Assembly (NCBI GenBank): GCA_903840165.1
Contig: CAIMEY010000047.1
Location: 118,530 to 182,529, forward strand
Direction: 5' to 3'
DNA from: an uncultured Myxococcales bacterium
GTDB taxonomy: Bacteria > Myxococcota_A > UBA9042
Length of the DNA: 64,000 bases
Shown: in pieces, positions 53,973 through 61,035 of the stretch
How the letters are laid out: each line of letters starts with the position of its first letter
Position numbering within the stretch: the stretch's first letter is position 1
Translations under genes and position numbers: made by a program
Notes under the pieces: model-generated
Seen by the model: only the letters and a program-made list of their open reading frames with translations
The model's database searches: none
What the model was told of the DNA's origin: nothing

Positions 53973-55319
53973 ATGGCCACTGACGCATGGACCCCAGTAA
54001 GATCGCGAGTTTCAGGCGTTCTTTCGCGCCTTTGCGATCCTCCCTTGGCCGTCGCTCTGGCGATTTGGACCGTCACGGCCGCTAGCCTCTACTTGGTGAT
54101 GGGGCGCTACGACGGTCTGGCTATTGCCATCAGCTTTCTGGGTTTCCTCGGCTTTGTATTTTGGCCATCGCCTCAACAGGTCAAGCCCTGGCCAGTGCCG
54201 CGCGTCGAACGTCTGCTGCTCTTTGCGGCTGCACTGCTCTGTGGCCTGGTGGCGGTGCAACCCCGCCTCATTTACCTGACGCGTTTTCGCACCCATCAAG
54301 CGTTTTTGGCGCTCCACGCTGCCTCAGCGCTCCTGCTGCTGCTGGCCGTCTGGAGGCTGGGACCGCGGGGTCGTCAGCGCGCTGCTTGGATAACGCTAGT
54401 ATTTCTTGGGGTTGCGCGGTTATTGGTGCCTTTCATCGCGCCGGTGCCGCACATCGACTCTTGGACGCTGCAGCAGGAGGCCGCTGATTTTCTCCTGCGC
54501 GGCGTCAATCCCTACGCTGCTGAGTATCGCCAGATCTATCCACCGGATTTGTTTGGCTACGTCTCGCATTACGGCTACTTACCAGCCGTCCTGTGGTTTG
54601 ACACCGTGGCGCGCCTGCTGACCCGAGACATCCGCTTTTCCTACGCGCTACTCGACCTGCTTTCCGCTTACCTTGTCTACGCTTACCTTGCTCGCCGCCA
54701 CAAATCCTTGGGCCTAGCGCTGGCCGTCTTGATGCTAGCGCGCCCGATGGGTTCCTTTGTGGTTGAGCAGTGTTGGAGCGAACCACTGCTGGTCCTTGCC
54801 GCCGTGGTGGCGATTCTGACGCCTGGTTCCACTGCGCGTTCGGCCGGATGGAGCGCGGCATGGATGCTCGCAGCCAAACAGTCCAACGTGCTGCTGCTAC
54901 CCGTTGCCTTCGCCAGTGGTCGCGTTCGCCACAAATTGCCTTGGATGATTCTAGGCTTCGCCGCCCTCAGCCTGCCCATGGTGCTGTGGGACTTTGAGGC
55001 GCTGTGGCGGTCCACCGTGACGGCCTTCGCCCGGCCCATGCCGCCGCGCCACGATGGTTTTTCGCTGTGGACCGTGGCCCTTAACGTTGGGCATGTCGAA
55101 CTATCTGGCTGGCCCACAGCCGTCTTGCCGCTTGGTTTTACAGCACTATCCAGCTATTGGGCCTGGCGACGCGATCCGGTGCGCGCCCTTGGTGCCGCGG
55201 CCATGGCCTTTGCCGGTCTGTTTCTGACCGCCCGGCAGTCCTTCGGCAATTACCACGACTTCGTCGCCGCATTGCTGATCGTCTGGCTGGCCCTGCGCTT
55301 GAGGCAGCGGGGAGCCTAG
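53973..55319 (+). CDS. Polytopic membrane protein, GT-C glycosyltransferase-like
   Basis: About 448 residues with roughly ten membrane helices. The first extracytoplasmic segments contain HIDSWTLQQEAADFLLRG followed by NPYAAEY, typical of GT-C (GT87/DUF2029-like) mannosyltransferases that use polyprenyl-phosphate sugars. RFSYALLDLLSAYL and QSFGNYHDFVAALLIVW also fit. The acidic residue usually used for catalysis would be the Asp of HID, but this is an inference. The ATG at 53973 is chosen; the frame is open from 53847. Confidence 0.7.
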   Translation: MATDAWTPVRSRVSGVLSRLCDPPLAVALAIWTVTAASLYLVMGRYDGLAIAISFLGFLGFVFWPSPQQVKPWPVPRVERLLLFAAALLCGLVAVQPRLIYLTRFRTHQAFLALHAASALLLLLAVWRLGPRGRQRAAWITLVFLGVARLLVPFIAPVPHIDSWTLQQEAADFLLRGVNPYAAEYRQIYPPDLFGYVSHYGYLPAVLWFDTVARLLTRDIRFSYALLDLLSAYLVYAYLARRHKSLGLALAVLMLARPMGSFVVEQCWSEPLLVLAAVVAILTPGSTARSAGWSAAWMLAAKQSNVLLLPVAFASGRVRHKLPWMILGFAALSLPMVLWDFEALWRSTVTAFARPMPPRHDGFSLWTVALNVGHVELSGWPTAVLPLGFTALSSYWAWRRDPVRALGAAAMAFAGLFLTARQSFGNYHDFVAALLIVWLALRLRQRGA

Positions 55320-55371
55320 ACACCGATCCTGTTAGATTGTCGGATTTTGCGGATGACTGGGCGTTTGCGCC

Positions 55372-56601
55372 CTATTCGTAGCGCAGCGCGTCGATGGGAT
55401 CGAGTTGCGAAGCCTTGCGCGCTGGGTAGGCACCAAAGATCACGCCGACGGCTGCTGAGAAACCAACCGCAATTGCAATGACATCGGGCTGAACCAAGGT
55501 CGGCCAGCCGAAGGATTCCGCAAGCTTGGCCGCCGCTAGCAAACCGAGTGCGATGCCGACGACGCCGCCAAGAATGGATAGCGACAAGGCTTCGACTAGG
55601 AATTGAGCAAGAATATCGCGAGGTCTTGCGCCCACGGCCATGCGCAGGCCGATCTCACGGGTGCGCTCGGTGACGCTGACCAGCATGATGTTCATGATGC
55701 CAATGCCGCCCACCAACAGGGAAATCGCCGCGATACTTGCCAGCAGGGTGGTCAGGTTCTTGGTGCCTTCCTGCTGGGCGCTGGCCATTTCAGCCAGGTT
55801 GCGAACGTTGAAATCGTCGTCCTGATTGGGACCGATGCGGTGGCGATCGCGCAGCAGGCCCATGATTTGCCTTTGTGCTGCTGCAGTTGTCGTCGCTGAG
55901 ACGGCACTGATGAAGATCGTGCCGTTGAGGTACTGCGCCATGCCGCCCTGAACCTTGGACATGAACGTAGTCTGGGGCACGAATAGGGCATCGTCGTAAT
56001 CCTGCCCCATCGCGGATTGTCCTTTGCGTTCAAGGACCCCAATGACCTGAAAGGGCACGTTCTTGATGCGAATCGATTGGCCGACAGGATCCGCTGAATT
56101 GCCAAAGAGTTTCTCGACGACGGTTTGGCCGAGCACGGCGACCTTGGTGCCCGTCTCGACATCGGATCCTTCGAGGCTGCGGCCATGGACGACCTTCCAG
56201 GAGCGAATATCGAAGTAATCCGGCGAGGTTCCGGTGACCGAGGTGGTCCAGTTCTGCTCGTCGCTCATCACCTGCGTGTTGCTGCGCAGGGCGGCTGAGG
56301 CGCGGCGAACAGCGCTGCATTCATTGCGAATTGCGTTCAAGTCCTCCCAGGTCAGCGTCGGCATCGAGCCAAAACCACCCATGGCGCCGCCCTTGGACGT
56401 GCTGCCTGGTAGGACAATCAAGAGGTTAGCGCCCATCGATGCGAAGGCTGCTTCCACCCGCGCCTTGGCGCCTTCACCGATGGCGACCATGGCGATCACC
56501 GCGCCGACGCCAATGACCACGCCCAATGTGGTCAGCAAAGAACGCGTTTTGTTGCGCAAAAGTGCCCGCAGCGCGATGCGGAAGGTCTGTAGCAAACTCA
56601 T
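55372..56601 (-). CDS. MacB-type ABC exporter permease (FtsX family)
   Basis: A 409-residue protein with the MacB/FtsX layout: an N-terminal helix after [16 protein letters not shown], a periplasmic MacB_PCD domain (about 45-270), then three C-terminal helices ([20 protein letters not shown]). It lacks an ATPase domain, which is encoded by the overlapping upstream gene, so it is a split MacB. The stop of the ATPase gene overlaps its start (ATGA). It should work with the adaptor at 57416. Confidence 0.88.
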   Translation of the reverse strand: MSLLQTFRIALRALLRNKTRSLLTTLGVVIGVGAVIAMVAIGEGAKARVEAAFASMGANLLIVLPGSTSKGGAMGGFGSMPTLTWEDLNAIRNECSAVRRASAALRSNTQVMSDEQNWTTSVTGTSPDYFDIRSWKVVHGRSLEGSDVETGTKVAVLGQTVVEKLFGNSADPVGQSIRIKNVPFQVIGVLERKGQSAMGQDYDDALFVPQTTFMSKVQGGMAQYLNGTIFISAVSATTTAAAQRQIMGLLRDRHRIGPNQDDDFNVRNLAEMASAQQEGTKNLTTLLASIAAISLLVGGIGIMNIMLVSVTERTREIGLRMAVGARPRDILAQFLVEALSLSILGGVVGIALGLLAAAKLAESFGWPTLVQPDVIAIAVGFSAAVGVIFGAYPARKASQLDPIDALRYE

Positions 56602-57353
56602 GCTGTCCCCGATGCCCCGTCCACGGCTAGGGGCGGCTCGATGGGCAAGACTTGCTTAGCAGGTTTAGGCACTTGCCTCTCGTCACTGACCAACAGGCCG
56701 TCGCGCATCACCACCACGCGGGCGGCAAAGGCCGCGACGTCGGGTTCGTGGGTTACCAGCGCCACGGTGATACCTTCCGCGCCCAATTCCTGGAAAATAG
56801 CCATAATTTCAACGGTCATCCTTGAGTCCAGGTTCCCCGTTGGCTCGTCCGCCAAGATGAGGCGAGGCTGGGAGACCATGGCGCGGGCGATGGCCACCCG
56901 CTGCTGCTGCCCGCCTGACAATTGCGACGGGTGGTGGTCCATGCGCGACCCAAGCCCCACGCGTTCCAGGGCGTGCCGGGCGCGCTGAGTCCGGTCACGG
57001 CCACTGACGCCGGCATACAGCAGAGGCAACTCCACGTTTTCCTGGGCACTTGTCCGGCTCAGCAGGTTGAAGCTCTGAAACACAAAGCCAATCGTGCGGT
57101 TACGTACGATGGCCAGTTCGGACTTGTCGAGGTTGGACACGTCGCGGCCGGCCAAGCGATAGGTACCGGCGGTGGGGCGATCTAAGCAGCCGATAATGTT
57201 CATCATCGTCGACTTGCCAGACCCGGATGAGCCCATGATCGCGACAAAGCCGCCCTCTTCTACGTCCAAATCGACGCCGCGCAGGGCCCGCACGTCCACG
57301 TCGCCCATCCGGTACATCTTTTCAATTTTGCGCAGTTCGATCAGCGCCGCCAT
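56598..57353 (-). CDS. MacB-type ABC exporter ATPase (LolD/MacB family)
   Basis: A 251-residue ATPase from ATG 57353: Walker [10 protein letters not shown], signature [15 protein letters not shown], Walker [13 protein letters not shown] and H-loop VTHEP. The chain is a LolD/FtsE/MacB-type subunit that drives the permease at 55372. The frame continues upstream to 57644 but this part is Arg-rich shadow. It ends in an ATGA overlap with the permease. Confidence 0.92.
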   Translation of the reverse strand: MAALIELRKIEKMYRMGDVDVRALRGVDLDVEEGGFVAIMGSSGSGKSTMMNIIGCLDRPTAGTYRLAGRDVSNLDKSELAIVRNRTIGFVFQSFNLLSRTSAQENVELPLLYAGVSGRDRTQRARHALERVGLGSRMDHHPSQLSGGQQQRVAIARAMVSQPRLILADEPTGNLDSRMTVEIMAIFQELGAEGITVALVTHEPDVAAFAARVVVMRDGLLVSDERQVPKPAKQVLPIEPPLAVDGASGTA

Positions 57354-57415
57354 GGGCTTGGTCCTTAGTCCGCAGTCCGCTCGCCACCACCGACGCAGCG
57401 CGCCGGGCGTCGTTC

Positions 57416-58810
57416 CTACAGGCCTCGGCGACCGCCGCCGCCGCCACCGCCCATTCCGCCGCCGCCCATGCCGCCGCCCATCCCTGGCATGGCCGCCGTT
57501 GGCTTGGGCGCGTCGGTTTCGATCGCGTCGGTGATGATCACGTCGCCGGGTTTGAGTTCGCCCTGGACGATCTCCGTTAGGGAGCCGTCGGAAATTCCCG
57601 TTTTGACCGGCACCGCCACTGGCTTGCCAGCGCGCAATACCCAAACAGTTCGCTTGGTTGGGTCGCCCTTGCCCTTGCCGCCCTTCCAGCCGCCGCTGCC
57701 ATGGCCGCGTCCTGCTTCGCCCGTGCCGGTCGGCGTTCCGGCTAAGCTGGCGGCATCGCCCTTGCCCTTGCCCTCGCCTCGGTCGCTCTTGGCCGTCGCG
57801 CTGGCGGTGTCGGGCAAAGAGAGTCCAAGACTTTCAGGCGGCTTAAATCGCAGCGCGGCATTGGTCACCCGCAGCGCATCGTCCTTCTTGGCGTAAATAA
57901 ACGTGATCGTCGCGGTCATGCCCGGCTTGAGTTGCAGTTTGGGGTTCTCAACGTCGATCACGGCGTCATAAGTCACCACATTTTGTACCGTTTGTGGCGC
58001 ATTGCGAATCTGTCGGACCGAGCCGCGAAAAGTCTCATTAGGCCAAGCGTCAACCGTAAACTGTGCCTCCATCTTATCGGAAAGCTTGCCAATATCGGCT
58101 TCGGCGACGCTGGTATCCACCTGCATGCGCCGGAGATCCTCGGCTATCAGGAACAAAGTCGGCGCTTGCAGCGAGGCCGCGACGGTCTGGCCCACGTCGA
58201 CATTGCGCTGAATTACGGTGCCATGGATCGGCGAATAAATGGTTGTATACGTGAGGTTCACTTCGGCTTGATGCAGAGACGCCTTGGCTTGGGCTAGGTG
58301 GCCGTCGGCGGCTGCCACTGAGGCATGGGCGGCGGCCGCATTGGCACGGGCAGTGTCATGGTCAGCCTGGGCAATAAAGTGGTTTTCGGCCAGCTGCTTA
58401 GCGCGACGAAGCTGCACGTCCGCATCGCCGGCTTGGGCCTTAGCCTTGGCCAGATCGCCCTTGGAAGCCATGTAGTTCGCTCGGGCCTGTTCAACCGCTG
58501 CCTGAAACAGCTGCGGATCGATGCGCACGAGCATGTCGCCCTTTTGCACCTCCGAGTTGAAGTCTGCCCCCAATTCAGCAATCCGTCCTGAGACTTGCGC
58601 GCCTACCTGCACAGTCACAAGGGCCGATAAGGTGCCCGTCGCCGTCACTTTGGCAACGATGCGCCCGCGATCAACCGTCGCTGTTTCGTAGCGAATGGCC
58701 GGCGGTTTGTCGTTGTTCTGCTTGCGCCAATAGCCATAACCTGCTGCCGCCGCACCGAGGATCACCAGGCCAATGGCCCACTTGCGAAATTTTGAGCCTG
58801 CGTTCGCCAT
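57416..58810 (-). CDS. MacA-like periplasmic adaptor protein
   Basis: A 464-residue membrane-fusion protein: one N-terminal anchor ([20 protein letters not shown]), lipoyl-like halves ([17 protein letters not shown] ... [20 protein letters not shown]), a helical hairpin (about 110-190) and beta-barrel domain. It has a Gly/Lys/Thr-rich insertion (about residues 345-390) before the last beta domain and a Gly-rich tail rich in GGGMGGG. With the split MacB permease and ATPase it forms a tripartite exporter; no TolC-type channel is nearby. Start ATG 58810 or GTG 58813. Confidence 0.88.
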   Translation of the reverse strand: MANAGSKFRKWAIGLVILGAAAAGYGYWRKQNNDKPPAIRYETATVDRGRIVAKVTATGTLSALVTVQVGAQVSGRIAELGADFNSEVQKGDMLVRIDPQLFQAAVEQARANYMASKGDLAKAKAQAGDADVQLRRAKQLAENHFIAQADHDTARANAAAAHASVAAADGHLAQAKASLHQAEVNLTYTTIYSPIHGTVIQRNVDVGQTVAASLQAPTLFLIAEDLRRMQVDTSVAEADIGKLSDKMEAQFTVDAWPNETFRGSVRQIRNAPQTVQNVVTYDAVIDVENPKLQLKPGMTATITFIYAKKDDALRVTNAALRFKPPESLGLSLPDTASATAKSDRGEGKGKGDAASLAGTPTGTGEAGRGHGSGGWKGGKGKGDPTKRTVWVLRAGKPVAVPVKTGISDGSLTEIVQGELKPGDVIITDAIETDAPKPTAAMPGMGGGMGGGGMGGGGGGGRRGL

Positions 58811-59024
58811 CACCCTGCCTTGACCACCTAAGCGCGGCAGTCATCCACCAAGCTAGGTCGGTTGGGTTGCCCCATGGTGCCGCCAGTGTAAAGAAGTGCG
58901 AAACCCTTGGACAGCGTGGGGCGGGTGCGCCTTGCTGGGCCTCCGTCGAGCGATTTGCCACGGCGCGTGCCTGAAGCGAATTCGCCGCGCGCCTGCCTGT
59001 CAAAGCCTGGCCGGAACGGCGAAA

Positions 59025-59780
59025 CTACTTTGGAATCAGGTAGGTTTCTGGCATCAGGTCGATGCCGCACTGTAGTCGCTCGCACCAATCGACAAACTGA
59101 GCCACCATCGCAGAACCACGAAAGAAGGCCCCGTGTTGGGGTACGATCATCTCAATATCCAACTGCCGCACCATCTTGGCCCAAACCCGCAGCGCCTTAT
59201 TGCCGGTCATGTAGCGCTGGTGAAAGGACAGCATGAACTGAATATGCCCTTCAAAATCAGAAACTTCCTGGTATTGCGTGCCAAACGACCCGCCGAGGTC
59301 GCCGCTGTAGAGAATGCGCGAGACCGGATCGTAGACTTGGCAGTTGCCCGGCGAGTGCAGAAAGTGCGCAGGAAGAATCAGCATTTTGCTGGTGCCTAGG
59401 GGCAGCACCATCCCTTCATCGGCGATGGGTTGCAGGCGGTCGGCCACGAGGCTATCGAGACCAAAATGCGGAATAAATCTCGTCCACAACACCGGCGTCC
59501 ACGCCATGGCCGTGGTCGACATGAGCCAGCCGTTGGCCGCAGCGACGACGTCCGGGTCCTGGTGCGAGAAGAACAGGTGCTGCAAGGTCGCTGGGCCCAA
59601 TTGCGCAAGCACTTCAGACAGTAACTTGGCGTAGACCTTGTGCCCGCCCGGATCGAGCAGCATGCCCTGGTCGCCGTCGACGATCAGGTGCTGATTGGCC
59701 TGGACGGCTTGTCCCCGGCCGAAATCTTCAAGAAAGATATTGCGGTGCGTGCCGTTGTCGAACAGGACCAGCGAAGTCAT
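59025..59780 (-). CDS. Metallo-beta-lactamase-fold protein of the di-iron ODP type
   Basis: About 251 residues from ATG 59780 (AGGAG seven bases upstream). The MBL fold carries metal-ligand motifs in the flavodiiron/ODP arrangement: HQDPDV (His 73, Asp 75, Asp 77), HFLHSPGN (His 142), SGDLGG (Asp 161) and PQHGAFF (His 216). Related proteins reduce or sense O2 or NO; the rubredoxin or flavodoxin domain of flavodiiron proteins is absent. Oxygen-binding is inferred from the motif spacing. Confidence 0.75.
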   Translation of the reverse strand: MTSLVLFDNGTHRNIFLEDFGRGQAVQANQHLIVDGDQGMLLDPGGHKVYAKLLSEVLAQLGPATLQHLFFSHQDPDVVAAANGWLMSTTAMAWTPVLWTRFIPHFGLDSLVADRLQPIADEGMVLPLGTSKMLILPAHFLHSPGNCQVYDPVSRILYSGDLGGSFGTQYQEVSDFEGHIQFMLSFHQRYMTGNKALRVWAKMVRQLDIEMIVPQHGAFFRGSAMVAQFVDWCERLQCGIDLMPETYLIPK

Positions 59781-59867
59781 GGCCAATCTCCTGCGCCTGT
59801 CCCGTCCCTCTTGAGGGCTCTGACCAAACAGGTGCATTTCCCTTGAACAATCAGGAACTACACGCTC

Positions 59868-60866
59868 CTAGGGCGCTTCATGCTCTTTGTCCGCAGGCGT
59901 TGCGCCATGGGGTATCCCAGGGGCAGCCGGCGGGCGAGGCATGCGCACGACCTGGGCTTTCTGCCGCAGCGCCATTTCCAGCTTCTGATTGCCGGCTAAT
60001 GCGCGTTCATTCTTGAGGTCATCGGCCAACATCGCCTCAAAATCGGCCTTGGGCGGTAGTTGGGCCGCCCGCGTTTCGACCACGCGCACGATCCAATAGC
60101 GATGCTTGGCACCGTGGACAACCTCAGAGAATTGCCCCGGTTTAAGCTTGGTGACCTCGGGACGCCACGGATCGGGCAACTGCTTCCAGTGCAGCCAGCC
60201 GAGGTCCCACGGCTTGAGGCCTGCCGCCGGCATTTCCCCGCCCAGGCTCGCCTTGGCCACCTCTTCGAAAGACTTACCAGCTTTTAAATCAGCTAGATAG
60301 CCCTGAAGCGGCGCTTCTTCGCGCCCCATGATCTGCTCCATGTGCCATTCGGTCTTGAGCTCCGTTTCGTGTTCCTTAAAGTAGGCCTGCACGTCGTCCG
60401 GACTGACTTCGGGCGCCGTCTTGAGCGAGTCGCGCTTGGCCACTTCAGCCAGCGATTGCCGGCGAAAACCCGAGGCGGCCGCCATCATTTTCTGCCACTC
60501 CGCCTTGTCCTTGCCTTCGAGCTCCAGGCCCTTTTGCTGGGCGTACTGGGCCATAATCTCTTGATTGATAAGCAGTTCTAGGACCTGATCTTCCATCTCC
60601 GGCGGTGGCGAAGTGTCACCTCGGGTGCGACTGCGCAGGAAAATGCGCACTTCATCGCGCAAGATCGGAACACCATTGACCATAGCTGCAACGTCGAGGT
60701 CACCCATCGCCGGCTTGGTCGCTGCATTGGCCGTCGGCGCGGTTGCCGCAGAAGCCGCGGACTGGGCAGGTGGCGCAGCGAGTTGAATCGGTTGAGAATT
60801 CTTCTGGCACGCCTGGGCGGTCACAGCCGTGGCGATCAGCAGGGACAGGGTCAGTTTGCGTTGCAT
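59868..60866 (-). CDS. SurA-like parvulin-type peptidyl-prolyl isomerase lipoprotein
   Basis: A 332-residue lipoprotein (VTAQAC, Cys 20) with an Ala-rich linker. A SurA-like N-terminal helical domain (VLELLINQEIMAQYAQQKGL) is followed by a rotamase domain (WHMEQIMGREEAPLQGYLAD, EEVAKASLGGEMPAAG, LKPGQFSEVVHGAKHRYWIVRV). Such proteins chaperone outer-membrane proteins or fold secreted Cys-rich proteins. GGAG precedes the ATG. It lies 168 bases from the decaheme cytochrome gene stop, on the same strand. Confidence 0.82.
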   Translation of the reverse strand: MQRKLTLSLLIATAVTAQACQKNSQPIQLAAPPAQSAASAATAPTANAATKPAMGDLDVAAMVNGVPILRDEVRIFLRSRTRGDTSPPPEMEDQVLELLINQEIMAQYAQQKGLELEGKDKAEWQKMMAAASGFRRQSLAEVAKRDSLKTAPEVSPDDVQAYFKEHETELKTEWHMEQIMGREEAPLQGYLADLKAGKSFEEVAKASLGGEMPAAGLKPWDLGWLHWKQLPDPWRPEVTKLKPGQFSEVVHGAKHRYWIVRVVETRAAQLPPKADFEAMLADDLKNERALAGNQKLEMALRQKAQVVRMPRPPAAPGIPHGATPADKEHEAP

Positions 60867-61035
60867 GTGCGAGCTCCGCAGGCGGGCAGGGTGCCTGGGA
60901 CGGGCGTTGTACGTCGTCCTGGCAAGATGGGAAAGGGGCGATCAGGCAATGGCGCGCAATCAAGGGGCAAAACGGACTGAGGGCGCGCCCGAAACCGGCC
61001 GAAGCCAGAGTCAGACGCGCCCCCAGCCTAGGCGA

